DNA from: Planococcus kocurii
GTDB taxonomy: Bacteria; Bacillota; Bacilli; Bacillales_A; Planococcaceae
Direction: 5' to 3'
NCBI RefSeq assembly: GCF_001465835.2
Contig: NZ_CP013661.2
Span: 2,224,501-2,288,500, forward strand
DNA: 64,000 nucleotides
Positions within the stretch are counted from its first letter, which is position 1, and each line of letters begins with the position of its first letter. The notes under the pieces were generated by a model. It saw nothing but the letters and a program-made list of their open reading frames with translations, had not been told where the DNA came from and ran no database searches. Both the position numbers and the translations under genes were made by a program. This document shows, piece after piece, positions 43,741 to 53,235 of the stretch.

Positions 43741-43866
43741 TTCTGAAAAAGTATAGTTAACGATATTTTCCGAAGCTTATCTTACGGTTCCGCGAGGCTG
43801 GAACCGAGTCTTCTTATCTTCTTTTTATAAGTAAGAGTGAGGTATTACCTTGTTTAACGATCTAAG

Positions 43867-43902
43867 GAAACACTTTGAGTAAAATCAAAGTGTTTCTTTT
43901 TT
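43867..43902 (+). terminator. Intrinsic terminator before the fatty acid cluster
   Basis: GAAACACTTTGA (43867-43878) pairs perfectly with TCAAAGTGTTTC (43885-43896), with six T after it. It lies in the 357-base gap between the YebC-family gene and the acyl-CoA dehydrogenase; the rest of the gap holds the promoter described next and an AT-rich leader. Confidence 0.85.
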
Positions 43903-43930
43903 ACGGATTATAATCTGATAATTTGGAATT

Positions 43931-43963
43931 TGACTTGTAATTCAAAAATAGAACGACTATACT
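43931..43963 (+). promoter_or_regulatory. Promoter with TetR operator for the acyl-CoA cluster
   Basis: -35 TTGTAA (43935-43940), 17-base spacer, -10 TATACT (43958-43963). The spacer is TTCAAAAATAGAACGAC, which is the same half-site that forms one arm of a perfect inverted repeat upstream of the tetR gene (48388-48419). A TTGA half-site precedes it. Repressor bound here would cover the promoter. Confidence 0.65.
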
Positions 43964-44097
43964 AAAATTGAAGAAATAGTATAAATATTTCGTCTTTTTA
44001 TTTAGAGATAAATGTAAGGGCTTTCAAAAAGTTTCTTAGTAAGAAATTCTGACTTTTAAAAAATTTAAAGCATAATAAAAAATTGGAGGAAACATAA

Positions 44098-45324
44098 ATG
44101 CTGAAAGAGTTATCCCCGAAGGCAGATGAGTTAAGAACAAAATTACTAAGGTTTATGGAAAATTATGTGTATCCAAACGAAGCTACAGTTGAGAAATATC
44201 GACAACAAGCAGAGGATCGCTGGACCATTGCACCGATTATTGAAGAACTGAAAGAAAAAGCAAAAGAACAAGGGTTATGGAATTTGTTTTTGGACCATCC
44301 CGAATACGGAGCTGGATTATCGAATTATGACTACGCTCATTTATCCGAGATTATGGGACGTTCGTTAATTGCACCTGAGTTGTTTAACTGTAATGCACCA
44401 GATACTGGAAACATGGAAGTGTTTGTGAAATACGGAACAGATGAGCAGAAAAAGCAGTGGCTTGAGCCTTTACTGCGCGGAGAAATTCGTTCGTGCTTCT
44501 CGATGACCGAGCCTGCTGTTGCTTCTTCTGATGCTACTAATATTCAAAGTAGCATTGCGCGCGACGGCGATGAATACGTGATTAACGCGAAAAAATGGTG
44601 GACAACTGGAGCAATGGATCCTCGTTGTAAAATTGCAATTGTTATGGGTAAAACAGATCCAAATGCAGCAAAACACCAGCAGCAATCGATGATTCTCGTG
44701 CCTTTTGATACACCTGGAGTCGAAATCATCCGACCACTGACAGTCTTTGGATACGACGATGCACCACAAGGTCATGCTGAAGTACACTACACCAATGTAC
44801 GTGTTCCCGTATCTAATATGTTGCTGGGTGAAGGACGCGGCTTTGAAATTGCTCAAGGACGCTTAGGACCCGGACGCATTCATCATTGCATGCGTGCGAT
44901 TGGTGCTGCAGAACGTGCACTTGAACTGTTATGCAAACGAGCGGATAGCAGAGAAGCGTTTGGATCTACGCTGGCTGATAAAGACGTCATCCGAGAAATT
45001 ATTGCAGAAAGCCGAATTGAAATTGAACAAGCGCGTCTTTTGACTTTGCATGCAGCTCACAAAATCGATGAAGGTGGGGTGAAATCGGCACGTAAAGAAA
45101 TCGCCATGATCAAAATTGCGGTGCCGCGCGTCTCCATTAATGTGATTGATCGTGCGATACAGGTTTTCGGCGGAGCTGGACTCACAGAAGATTTTCCGTT
45201 AGCAGCACATTACGCCAATGCTCGTGCTCTGCGTTTAGTTGATGGTCCGGACCAAGTGCATTTGCGGGATGTTGGCCGCCTTGAACTACGCGAACAATTA
45301 GAAGAAATAACAACTGTGAAATAA
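44098..45324 (+). CDS. Acyl-CoA dehydrogenase (ACAD10/11-like)
   Basis: 408 residues with a TTGGAGG site. FAD- and substrate-binding motifs: [16 protein letters not shown] (about 137-152), [34 protein letters not shown] around 256, and [15 protein letters not shown] near 350. Near the C-terminus the sequence reads [12 protein letters not shown], the form seen in ACAD10/11-type enzymes rather than the IYEGT of short-chain types. It introduces the alpha-beta double bond of acyl-CoA. It is the first gene after the operator-containing promoter and therefore probably the main target of the TetR repressor. Confidence 0.92.
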   Translation: MLKELSPKADELRTKLLRFMENYVYPNEATVEKYRQQAEDRWTIAPIIEELKEKAKEQGLWNLFLDHPEYGAGLSNYDYAHLSEIMGRSLIAPELFNCNAPDTGNMEVFVKYGTDEQKKQWLEPLLRGEIRSCFSMTEPAVASSDATNIQSSIARDGDEYVINAKKWWTTGAMDPRCKIAIVMGKTDPNAAKHQQQSMILVPFDTPGVEIIRPLTVFGYDDAPQGHAEVHYTNVRVPVSNMLLGEGRGFEIAQGRLGPGRIHHCMRAIGAAERALELLCKRADSREAFGSTLADKDVIREIIAESRIEIEQARLLTLHAAHKIDEGGVKSARKEIAMIKIAVPRVSINVIDRAIQVFGGAGLTEDFPLAAHYANARALRLVDGPDQVHLRDVGRLELREQLEEITTVK

Positions 45325-45495
45325 AGGAGGTGTGATAGGAGGACGAGCATTAACCATCCATCAAATTCAAGTCGAATAACCTCGAATTCTTTACTGTCAC
45401 ATTTCACAGAGTCAAAAAGTAAGAGGAGTTATTAAGTACTTCACTTTTAAGGAATTCATATCGTTAAATCAGAAACTATCATTGGAGGGGAACAC

Positions 45496-47016
45496 ATGAA
45501 TATTGTCAGCATTTTAGCACAAAACGCATTAAGACATCCAGATAAACCAGCACTTGTTTTTGAAGACAGGTCATATACGTATCATGAATTCAATAGAATG
45601 GTTAATCAGCTTGCTAACGGTTTAATCTCTTTGGGTATAAAAAAAGGAGAAAAAATCGCATTGATGATGAAAAACTCGGATTACTTTGCAATTTCTTATT
45701 ATGCAGTTGCTAAAACAGGTGCAGTGATTGTGCCGATGAACTTCAGACTAGTTGCACGAGAAGCGAATTATATTCTGGATCAATCAGATAGTGTTTTTGT
45801 TATTTGTGATCAAGAATATGAAAAAATGATTCACGATGCTAGCCGTACGATTCCTGCAGTTCGCCAAGTGATTACAGTAGAAACAGCAGAAAACAAAGGC
45901 AGTCTCTCTTTGCAAGATGTATTATCAAAAAATAGTGCTGAACCGGCTGTCGAAATCAACAACACGGATGATCTTCATATTTTATATACATCAGGAACAA
46001 CAGGTAACCCAAAAGGAGCGGTTTTTGATCACCAGCGCGTTTTGAATGTAACTGTTGGGTGTATTGGATTGCTCGGTTATAACACGCGCGAAAGATTTAT
46101 TCATGTAGCACCTTTATTCCATGCGGCTCAATTGGTTATTTGTATGACGAGTAGTTTTTTGTTAGGTGGATTCAATGTAATCCATAAAGAATTTAATCCA
46201 GAAGCCATGTTACGAGATATCGAAAAATATAAGATTACTAGTCTTTTTGCCATTCCAACGATGTTCAAATTCTTAATCGAATTCCCAGGTGGAGAAAAAT
46301 ACGATGTTTCTTCTATTCAACGGTTCCTGTATGGCGCAGCTCCGATGTCTAGAGAAATGGTCAATCAGACGATGAAATTCTTTAACTCGAACAATTTTTA
46401 CAGCTTGTGTGGATTAACAGAAGGTGGACCATCAGGCATATACCTATCGCCGGAAGATCATAAAGAAAAAGTGGGTGCTTCTGGTAAAGACGGGCTATTG
46501 TTCACAGAAGCTAAGTTAGTTACGCCGGAAGGACAAGAAACAGAACCCAACGTGGTGGGAGAATTTGTTCTTAAAGGTGATACGGTGATGAAAGAATATT
46601 ATAAAAAACCTCAAGAAACTGCCGCAACACTTAGAGATGGGTGGTTATACACAGGTGATTTAGGTTACCGAGATAAGGATGGCTACATCTATATTGTAGA
46701 CCGCATAAAAGACATGATTATTACAGGTGGAGAGAATGTCTATTCTGTAGAAGTGGAAAACGTTTTAGGAACTCATCCGAAAATTGCAGATGTCGCAGTA
46801 ATCGGATCACCTGATGAGCAGTGGGGTGAAATCGTAACAGCTGTTATTGCAAGCAAGCCAAACGAGACCATTGAACTGGATGAACTTGAAGCTTTTTGCC
46901 GACAACATTTATCGGGATATAAAATCCCGCGTAAAGTTGTCTTTGTAGAAGCGTTGCCTCGTAATACTTCTGGCAAGCTAATGAAATACAAACTAAGAGA
47001 ATCGGTAAAAAAGTGA
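45496..47016 (+). CDS. AMP-forming acyl-CoA synthetase
   Basis: 506 residues behind TTGGAGGGG. The adenylation motifs are YTSGTTGNPKGAVF (about 157-170), GLTEGGPSG, YTGDLGYRDKDGYIYIVDR with the hinge, and the C-terminal catalytic lysine in LPRNTSGKLMKYKLR. It activates a free carboxylic acid to the acyl-CoA with ATP, and supplies the cluster with substrate. Chain-length preference cannot be read from the sequence; its length suits medium-chain or aromatic/branched acids. The 170-base gap before it has no clear promoter. Confidence 0.92.
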   Translation: MNIVSILAQNALRHPDKPALVFEDRSYTYHEFNRMVNQLANGLISLGIKKGEKIALMMKNSDYFAISYYAVAKTGAVIVPMNFRLVAREANYILDQSDSVFVICDQEYEKMIHDASRTIPAVRQVITVETAENKGSLSLQDVLSKNSAEPAVEINNTDDLHILYTSGTTGNPKGAVFDHQRVLNVTVGCIGLLGYNTRERFIHVAPLFHAAQLVICMTSSFLLGGFNVIHKEFNPEAMLRDIEKYKITSLFAIPTMFKFLIEFPGGEKYDVSSIQRFLYGAAPMSREMVNQTMKFFNSNNFYSLCGLTEGGPSGIYLSPEDHKEKVGASGKDGLLFTEAKLVTPEGQETEPNVVGEFVLKGDTVMKEYYKKPQETAATLRDGWLYTGDLGYRDKDGYIYIVDRIKDMIITGGENVYSVEVENVLGTHPKIADVAVIGSPDEQWGEIVTAVIASKPNETIELDELEAFCRQHLSGYKIPRKVVFVEALPRNTSGKLMKYKLRESVKK

Positions 47017-47020
47017 TAAA

Positions 47021-47090
47021 TGCAGAATAGCATGTATAGAAGGACAGTGAGGTCAAGCTTGAATCGAACATCTCACTGGCTTCTTCTGCA
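47021..47090 (+). other. Long imperfect hairpin between the ligase and thiolase genes
   Basis: TGCAGAA (47021-47027) pairs with TTCTGCA (47084-47090), and inside it AGAAG, CAGTGAG pair with CTCACTG and CTTCT. There is no T run, so a processing or mRNA-stability role is as likely as termination. Confidence 0.35.
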
Positions 47091-47142
47091 TCAGAATAAC
47101 TTACCTGTCATCAATACTGACGGATAAACAAGGAGGGATAAA

Positions 47143-48321
47143 ATGAAAAAAAATGCCCGAGTACTTGGTGTAGATATGGTTAAGTTTTCGAAACCAGGAA
47201 CAAATGAACCCTACGAAGTGATGGCTGCTAAAGCAGTAAAAGGTGCACTTACAGATGCAGGAATTGAATACCGAGAAGTGGAACAAGCTTTTGCTGGATA
47301 TGTTTATGGAGACAGCACTTGCGGCCAACGAGCATTATATGATATTGGAATGACGGGTATCCCGATTATTAATGTGAATAACAACTGTTCATCAGGTTCT
47401 TCCGCATTGTTCATGGCTCGTCAAGCTGTTGAATCTGGTGAAGTCGAATGTGCCCTGGCATTTGGTTTTGAAGAGATGAAACCAGGGGCCCTAGGAAGTG
47501 TTTGGGAAGATCGCACGCCACCACTCGGCTGGATGATAGATCGTTTGGAAGAAATTGATCCGAATATCCCGAATTCTCCGGAAGCGATTAAAATGTTTGG
47601 CGCAGCTGGTAGTGCATATTTAGAAAAATATGGAGCGAACCCAAATATCTTTGCGAAAGTAGCCGTCAAAACGCGAAATCATGCTGTTTTGAATCCATAT
47701 TCTCTTTTCAACAATAAACTATCGATTGAAGAAGTCATGAATGCACCACTGTTGTATCCAACATTAACTCGTCTCATGGCCTGTCCACCAACTTGTGGCG
47801 CAGCTGCTGCTATCGTATGTAGTGAAAATTTTGCGAAAAAACACGGTGTAGAGCATGCGGTTACAATCATTGGTCAAGCGATGACGACGGATACGGTCGT
47901 TACTTATGAAAATCCAATGACACTCGTGGGTGCTGAAATGACGCAGCGTGCAGCAAAGATTGTCTATGAAAAATCCGGATTTGGACCGCAAGATATTGAT
48001 GTTATCGAATTACATGATTGTTTCACACCAAATGAAGTGATCACTTATGAAGGGCTTGGACTTTGTTGTGAAGGAGAGGCAGAAAAATTTATCAGTGATG
48101 GGAACAATACACACGGAGGAAAATACGTCATCAATCCATCAGGTGGATTAATGTCAAAAGGACATCCACTTGGAGCAACCGGATTGGCCCAATGTACAGA
48201 ACTCGTATGGCAATTGCGTGGACAAGCAGGCAAACGTCAAGTTGAAGGAGCAAAAATTGCACTTCAACATAATTTAGGGCTTGGCGGAGCATGTGTAACG
48301 ACCATGTATCAATTAGGTTAA
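47143..48321 (+). CDS. Thiolase family protein (SCP-x type)
   Basis: 392 residues with an AGGAGGG site. The nucleophile Cys is in NVNNNCSSGSSALFMARQAV (about 88), the His in ELHDCFTPNEVITYEGLGLC, and the oxyanion motif is GGLMSKGHPLGATGLAQ (about 340-356). This pattern is that of the SCP-x or lipid-transfer thiolases, which cleave branched or sterol side-chain 3-oxoacyl-CoA in characterised relatives. It would carry out the last step of the beta-oxidation cycle in this cluster. The tetR gene follows after a control region. Confidence 0.9.
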   Translation: MKKNARVLGVDMVKFSKPGTNEPYEVMAAKAVKGALTDAGIEYREVEQAFAGYVYGDSTCGQRALYDIGMTGIPIINVNNNCSSGSSALFMARQAVESGEVECALAFGFEEMKPGALGSVWEDRTPPLGWMIDRLEEIDPNIPNSPEAIKMFGAAGSAYLEKYGANPNIFAKVAVKTRNHAVLNPYSLFNNKLSIEEVMNAPLLYPTLTRLMACPPTCGAAAAIVCSENFAKKHGVEHAVTIIGQAMTTDTVVTYENPMTLVGAEMTQRAAKIVYEKSGFGPQDIDVIELHDCFTPNEVITYEGLGLCCEGEAEKFISDGNNTHGGKYVINPSGGLMSKGHPLGATGLAQCTELVWQLRGQAGKRQVEGAKIALQHNLGLGGACVTTMYQLG

Positions 48322-48387
48322 CATTTGGAATAGGAAGTAATAGGAAAAGCTCAAAAATATGAATACTATTATTTCCTTATTTTTTTA

Positions 48388-48419
48388 TTCTATTTTTGAA
48401 CGTGTATTCAAAAATAGAA
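48388..48419 (+). promoter_or_regulatory. Perfect inverted repeat, TetR operator candidate
   Basis: TTCTATTTTTGAA (48388-48400) and TTCAAAAATAGAA (48407-48419) are exact reverse complements with a six-base spacer, 80 bases before the tetR start. The right arm plus CG reappears in the promoter at 43941-43955. Confidence 0.75.
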
Positions 48420-48498
48420 CGGATATTGATTTTACATTATAGGCGTATTTCTAGGGATAGTGCAGGATGGATCTATTCTATAAGAAAGAGGGATTCTC

Positions 48499-49125
48499 AT
48501 GTCATTACATGCACAAAAAATTGCGAAGAAAAAAGAAGACATTATTAAAGCGGCGACTGCGATCGTCACAGAAAAAGGATATCTAGGAACGACCATGGAA
48601 GAAATTGCTGCTACCTTGTTAATGACAAAAGGCTCTGTTTATTATTATTTCGATAATAAACAAGACTTGTTGTATCAATGTTTCATCTTATTGCTAAACG
48701 AAAGCATTGCCAATATCGAAAAAGTAGAACAACAAAACGTGCCGTTTAAAGAAAAATTACACCAAGCGATGGTTGTGCATATCGTGTATGTATTACGCGA
48801 AAGAGGCGAATTTGAATTAGTAACTAAAAAGGAATCTTTTTTCGATGGGGAACAATTAGCGCATATTCTTGCGCTTCGAAATGATTACGAGCAACTATTT
48901 GATCGACTTATTGCTGGAGGTGTCAAACAGCGAGTTTTTCTGCCAGTAGACATAAAAATCGTTCGAAATCTTATACTTGGGGCCATGAACTGGATGATTG
49001 AATGGTATTCAGAAGATGGAGAAAAAAATCTTGATGATTTTGCCGAGACAAGCGCTAGTTATTTAATGAGACTTGTCTTACATTCTGAAATAGAAAATGG
49101 AGGAATAGAAAATGGATTTAAGTAA
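48499..49125 (+). CDS. TetR family transcriptional regulator
   Basis: 208 residues behind AAAGAGGG. The N-terminal helix-turn-helix is clear: [19 protein letters not shown], then [20 protein letters not shown]. The C-terminal ligand domain resembles FadR-like or QdoR-like repressors of lipid genes. Acyl-CoA is a likely inducer by position. It probably represses its own gene and the acyl-CoA cluster through the shared inverted repeat. The SDR gene starts inside its last codons (14-base overlap), so the two are co-translated. Confidence 0.9.
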   Translation: MSLHAQKIAKKKEDIIKAATAIVTEKGYLGTTMEEIAATLLMTKGSVYYYFDNKQDLLYQCFILLLNESIANIEKVEQQNVPFKEKLHQAMVVHIVYVLRERGEFELVTKKESFFDGEQLAHILALRNDYEQLFDRLIAGGVKQRVFLPVDIKIVRNLILGAMNWMIEWYSEDGEKNLDDFAETSASYLMRLVLHSEIENGGIENGFK

Positions 49126-49879
49126 ACTGGTAGCTGTAGTAACGGGCGGGGCATCTGGATTGGGAGCAGGAACGGTTCGGAATTTAGTTAACAGCGGTGC
49201 GAAAGTAGCTATTTTCGATTTGCAAGAAGAGTTGGGAACAGAACTTGCTGGAGAATTAGGTGAAGCAGCTATATTTTGCAAAACTGATGTGACAGATGAA
49301 GCAAGTGTAACGGCAGCGTTAGATCAAGCGGTAGAAAGGTTTGGTTACGTAAACACGTTAGTAAATTGTGCAGGTATTGGCGTTGCGGAAAAAACAATGG
49401 GGAAAAAAGGTCCACATAGTCTGAAATCATTTTCTAAGGTTTTAGAAGTGAACTTAATCGGTACGTTTAATATGATTCGCCTTACAGCTGAAAGAATGTC
49501 GGAAAACACACCAAATGAAAACGAAGAGCGAGGCGTCATCGTTAACACAGCTTCAGTAGCTGCTTATGATGGTCAAATTGGTCAAGCGGCATACAGTGCT
49601 TCAAAAGGTGGGATTGTTGGAATGACATTGCCTATTGCTCGTGATTTGTCTTCAGTAGGCGTGCGTGTTGTGACAATCGCTCCAGGCCTTTTTGATACAC
49701 CCGCTTTCCAGGGGCTACCAGAAAAAGCAGTAGATGCATTAGGGAAAATGACGCCGTTCCCATCTCGTTTAGGGAAAGCTTCAGAATTTGGCTGCTTGGT
49801 TAATTCTATTATTATTAATCCCATGTTGAACGGTGAAACGATTCGATTAGACGGTGCGATTCGCATGCAACCTCGTTAA
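49112..49879 (+). CDS. Short-chain dehydrogenase, 3-hydroxyacyl-CoA dehydrogenase type II-like
   Basis: 255 residues; the GGAGG site is inside tetR. SDR motifs: [13 protein letters not shown] (about 11-23), [28 protein letters not shown] (Ser, Tyr, Lys of the catalytic triad, about 145-168). The pattern of [18 protein letters not shown] and the C-terminal [16 protein letters not shown] is that of HSD10-type enzymes, which oxidise 3-hydroxyacyl-CoA, including branched substrates, with NAD. It fits the third step of the cycle and replaces the usual FadB-type dehydrogenase. Confidence 0.9.
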   Translation: MDLSKLVAVVTGGASGLGAGTVRNLVNSGAKVAIFDLQEELGTELAGELGEAAIFCKTDVTDEASVTAALDQAVERFGYVNTLVNCAGIGVAEKTMGKKGPHSLKSFSKVLEVNLIGTFNMIRLTAERMSENTPNENEERGVIVNTASVAAYDGQIGQAAYSASKGGIVGMTLPIARDLSSVGVRVVTIAPGLFDTPAFQGLPEKAVDALGKMTPFPSRLGKASEFGCLVNSIIINPMLNGETIRLDGAIRMQPR

Positions 49880-49934
49880 AATAGCTTTTTTGGATGAGCT
49901 AGATTTTGTTAACTACGAAGGAGGAATAAATAAC

Positions 49935-50708
49935 ATGACGCAGTTATTATCTGTAGAAAAAAATGCTGGAATTGCAACAATATTTATCGACAATCCACCT
50001 ATGAACGTGTTGAATCAGCAGGTTATTCGAGAATTAAATAAAGTGTTTTCTGCTTTAAAAGAAGATGAAGAAGTGGTTGTGATTATTTTGACGGGACGGG
50101 GAGACAAAGCCTTTGTTGCAGGAGCAGACATTAAAGAATTTCCGGAAAGAACATCTACCAAGCCCGAGGAAGGACCTACAGTTCATGAAATTTTTAACAT
50201 GATTGAAGACCTCCCAAAACCAACAATTGCTGTATTAAACGGCTATACACTTGGCGGTGGACTTGAACTCGCATTAACGTGTGACATCCGGATAGCAGAA
50301 GAACATGCTCAAATTGGTTTGCCTGAAGTGAAACTTAGCTTGCTTCCGGGTGCAGGAGGCACACAACGATTACCTCGATTGGTGGGTCCTGCTAAAGCAA
50401 AAGAACTATTATTCACGGGTGATTCGCTGTCAGCAACAGAAGCAGAGCGTTTAGGAATTGTGAATTCGGTTGTTCCACAAGGAGAAGGATTAGCAGCAGG
50501 AACGAAACTCGCTGAAAAATTTGCAAGACAGTCTCTACAAGCTTTGTCTCGACTCAAGAGGCTTGTAAATGTGATGGATGAGCAATCATGGAGTGAAAGT
50601 TTGGCGCTAGAAGAGAAATTATTCGAAGAACTATTTGCGACAGAAGATGCCAAAGAAGGCATAACTGCATTTATTGAAAAACGCAAACCTGTATTCAAGC
50701 ATCGCTAA
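49935..50708 (+). CDS. Enoyl-CoA hydratase
   Basis: 257 residues from ATG 49935 behind GAAGGAGG; an in-frame ATG 81 bases earlier lies inside the previous gene and has no site. Crotonase motifs: AFVAGADIKEF (oxyanion loop, about 61-71), LGGGLELALTCDIR (about 102-115) and GLPEVKLSLLPGAGGTQRL (about 126-144), which supply the two catalytic glutamates. It hydrates trans-2-enoyl-CoA to 3-hydroxyacyl-CoA. It sits between the SDR and the second acyl-CoA dehydrogenase in one run of genes. Confidence 0.93.
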   Translation: MTQLLSVEKNAGIATIFIDNPPMNVLNQQVIRELNKVFSALKEDEEVVVIILTGRGDKAFVAGADIKEFPERTSTKPEEGPTVHEIFNMIEDLPKPTIAVLNGYTLGGGLELALTCDIRIAEEHAQIGLPEVKLSLLPGAGGTQRLPRLVGPAKAKELLFTGDSLSATEAERLGIVNSVVPQGEGLAAGTKLAEKFARQSLQALSRLKRLVNVMDEQSWSESLALEEKLFEELFATEDAKEGITAFIEKRKPVFKHR

Positions 50709-50741
50709 TAAAATAAGTGGAGAAGTGTGGGAGGAATTTTT

Positions 50742-51893
50742 ATGATGAAGAGATCTTTTCTGACCGAAGACCATGAAATGTATCGGGATGCATTAAAGAA
50801 GTTTTTGCAAAAAGAAGCGGTTCCTCATTTTGATCAATGGGAAAAAGATAAAATGGTGCCACGATCTTTTTGGGAGAAGATGGGGAAACAAGGTTTTCTT
50901 TGCCCTCAAGTAGATGAAAAATATGGGGGTGCAAATGCTGACTTTGGTTATGCGACCGTGTTTATAGAGGAATTTGAAAAAGTAGGTACCGGGTTAACGG
51001 GACCTGGACTCCATAATGACATCGTTATTCCGTATATTGAATCTTATGGGTCTGAAGAGCAAAAGCAACGTTGGCTGCCGAAATCATTAACTGGAGAAAT
51101 TATTTCGTGTATCGCGATGACTGAGCCAAATACAGGTTCTGATTTAGCGGCTATTAAAACAACGGCGATAAAAGATGGCGATGATTATATCATCAATGGG
51201 GAAAAGACGTTTATTACGAATGGCTATAGTGCGGATATCGCAATCGTTGTTTGCAAAACAGATCCAACTGCAGAGCCAGGCCACACAGGAATTAGTTTAA
51301 TTGTGGTAGAAGCTGGTACAGCTGGATTTACAAAAGGCAAACAGCTAGAAAAAGTAGGACAACATGCAAATGATACAAGTGAGTTAATTTTTAATGACGT
51401 CCGTGTACCTAGCAGTCATCTATTAGGTGAAGAAGGAAAAGGCTTCTTGTACTTAATGCAAAAACTACAGCAAGAAAGATTGATTATTTCTATTTCGAGT
51501 ATAGCGTCGATCGAAAGAATGTTAGACATTACGATGGATTACGTGAAGCAAAGAAAAGCTTTTGGAAAAAGAGTTAGTCAATTTCAAAACACGCAATTTA
51601 AGTTGGCTGAACTCAGTTCAGAGCTGCAAATTGGTCGTGCTTTCGTCGATAAATTGATTGAAAATCATATGGCTGGAACAGATATCGTGACAGAAGTATC
51701 GATGGCAAAATGGTGGACCACGGATTTAGCGCAAAAAGTTGCCATTGAATGTATGCAATTGCACGGCGGATATGGTTATACAGAAGAATACGAGATTGCA
51801 AGACGTTATCGTGATGTGGCAGTGACATCTATTTATGCCGGTACAAACGAAATCATGAAAGTAATTATTGCTAAAAACTTAGGAATAAAATAA
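50742..51893 (+). CDS. Acyl-CoA dehydrogenase (long-chain/isovaleryl-type)
   Basis: 383 residues from ATG 50742, following GGGAGGA. Motifs: CIAMTEPNTGSDLAAIKTTA (about 121-140), EKTFITNGYSAD, LQQERLIISISSIASIER (catalytic Glu of the long-chain and isovaleryl class, about 243) and the C-terminal SIYAGTNEIMKVIIAKNLG. The Ala in YAGT confirms the class where the base sits in the QQERL helix. With the ACAD10/11-type enzyme upstream, the cluster has two different dehydrogenases, suggesting branched or mixed substrates. Confidence 0.93.
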   Translation: MMKRSFLTEDHEMYRDALKKFLQKEAVPHFDQWEKDKMVPRSFWEKMGKQGFLCPQVDEKYGGANADFGYATVFIEEFEKVGTGLTGPGLHNDIVIPYIESYGSEEQKQRWLPKSLTGEIISCIAMTEPNTGSDLAAIKTTAIKDGDDYIINGEKTFITNGYSADIAIVVCKTDPTAEPGHTGISLIVVEAGTAGFTKGKQLEKVGQHANDTSELIFNDVRVPSSHLLGEEGKGFLYLMQKLQQERLIISISSIASIERMLDITMDYVKQRKAFGKRVSQFQNTQFKLAELSSELQIGRAFVDKLIENHMAGTDIVTEVSMAKWWTTDLAQKVAIECMQLHGGYGYTEEYEIARRYRDVAVTSIYAGTNEIMKVIIAKNLGIK

Positions 51894-51923
51894 ACGTCAA
51901 TTTATTAGCAAAGGAAGAGGTAT

Positions 51924-53009
51924 ATGGGACTTTTAAACAATTTAAAAATACTCGATTTTTCAACGTTATTGCCAGGTCCATTTGCGACATTGATGTTAGC
52001 AGATTTAGGCGCTGAAGTTTTGCATGTGCAACGACCAACAGAAGAAAAATTAACATCAATGGAAAACTACCTCAATCGTTCTAAAAAATCAATTGCGTTA
52101 AACTTAAAAGACGAAACTTCAATCGAAAAACTCAAAGAACTTGTAAAAGAGTACGATATTGTATTAGAACAATTTCGACCTGGTGTAATGGACAGACTAG
52201 GTCTAGGTTATGAACAATTAAAAAAAATAAATCCTAGAGTCATTTACTGTTCGTTAACAGGGTTTGGTCAAACAGGTCCATACCGTGATCGTCCTGGTCA
52301 TGATATTAACTATGTGTCGATCGCTGGACTAGCAAGTTATTCAGGTACGGAACGGGACGGACCGGCAAATGTCGGAACGCAAATTGCAGATATTGCAGGA
52401 GGCTCTTTGCATGCGGCGATTGGTATTTTATCTGCTTTTATCTACCGCGAAAGAACCGGTGAAGGGCAATCACTGGATATTAGCATGACAGATTGTAGTA
52501 TGTCATTAAACGCTATAGCGGCTGCTCCTTATTTGGTGGATGGAGAAAAACCGGCACCCGAAAAAATGCTATTAAACGGCGGTACATTTTATGGATATTT
52601 TAAAACTAAAGACGATCGATACGTTTCAGTCGGTAGCCTAGAACCGAAATTCCGTATTCTATTATGTGAAGGGCTAGGTCGAACAGATTTAATTGAACTG
52701 TCTATGAGCCAAAAACCAAACGACATCGCTGACTTTAAACAAGCTGTAAAAGAATCATTTTTAAACAAGACATTTAAAGAGTGGAACGAGATTTTCGGTG
52801 AAATTGAAGCATGTGTAGAACCCGTACTGACATTAGAAGAAGTAATGCATCACCCGCATTCGATGGAGCGAGAGATGTTCGTAGATGTACCAGATTTACA
52901 AAACGGATTTCAAAAACAAATTGCTTGTCCAATCAAATCATCGGTTTTCACTCCAGAATATAAACATATTGGATTAAGGGCAGGCGCAAATAATCGTGAA
53001 TTCTTTTGA
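51924..53009 (+). CDS. CaiB/BaiF CoA-transferase family protein (alpha-methylacyl-CoA racemase-like)
   Basis: 361 residues with a GGAAGAGG site. The opening DFSTLLPGPFATLMLADLGAEVLHVQRP and LNRSKKSIALNLKDE are the family signature; GHDINYVSIAGLASYSG (about 126-142) holds His and Asp as in alpha-methylacyl-CoA racemase, and GTQIADIAGGSLHAAIG follows. Members either transfer CoA between acids or epimerise 2-methylacyl-CoA. The length (about 360) and the AMACR-like motif, along with an SCP-x thiolase in the same cluster, favour racemase. Last gene before a strong terminator. Confidence 0.9.
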   Translation: MGLLNNLKILDFSTLLPGPFATLMLADLGAEVLHVQRPTEEKLTSMENYLNRSKKSIALNLKDETSIEKLKELVKEYDIVLEQFRPGVMDRLGLGYEQLKKINPRVIYCSLTGFGQTGPYRDRPGHDINYVSIAGLASYSGTERDGPANVGTQIADIAGGSLHAAIGILSAFIYRERTGEGQSLDISMTDCSMSLNAIAAAPYLVDGEKPAPEKMLLNGGTFYGYFKTKDDRYVSVGSLEPKFRILLCEGLGRTDLIELSMSQKPNDIADFKQAVKESFLNKTFKEWNEIFGEIEACVEPVLTLEEVMHHPHSMEREMFVDVPDLQNGFQKQIACPIKSSVFTPEYKHIGLRAGANNREFF

Positions 53010-53029
53010 AAGATTATTCCTCCAATCAG

Positions 53030-53083
53030 ATCATTAGTAGGAACAAATAGGGTCTCTATTTGTTCCTACTAATGATTTTTTTA
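53030..53083 (+). terminator. Terminator of the acyl-CoA cluster
   Basis: A 20-base arm (53030-53049, starting ATCATTAGTAGG) pairs perfectly with 53057-53076, then seven T follow. Confidence 0.9.
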
Positions 53084-53182
53084 TATGTAAAGGTGTTTAA
53101 GTTTAAAGAGTTCAGGCTAGAGACCATTTTAAAGCTTTAGGGGATTGTCAAATCTTCTCCATAAGCAGAATATTTTACTTTA

Positions 53183-53200
53183 TATACCCCTGGTGGTATA
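53183..53200 (+). promoter_or_regulatory. CstR/CsoR-family operator ahead of the sulfide-oxidation genes
   Basis: TATACCCCTGGTGGTATA: six-base arms TATACC and GGTATA are exact inverted repeats, and the C-rich centre matches the ATACCC...GGGTAT pattern bound by persulfide-sensing CstR repressors. It lies 36 bases before the start of the next gene. Confidence 0.65.
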
Positions 53201-53235
53201 TTGAGTTTATAAAATGATTGAAGGGAATTGATGAT

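Noticed and set aside
43784..43803. GGTTCC/GGAACC hairpin after the YebC-family gene
   Set aside because: The stem is only six bases, and the following sequence is not a T run; a better terminator lies at 43867.
49854..49934. Upstream ATG for the enoyl-CoA hydratase
   Set aside because: It lies within the SDR gene and has no ribosome binding site; GAAGGAGG precedes ATG 49935.
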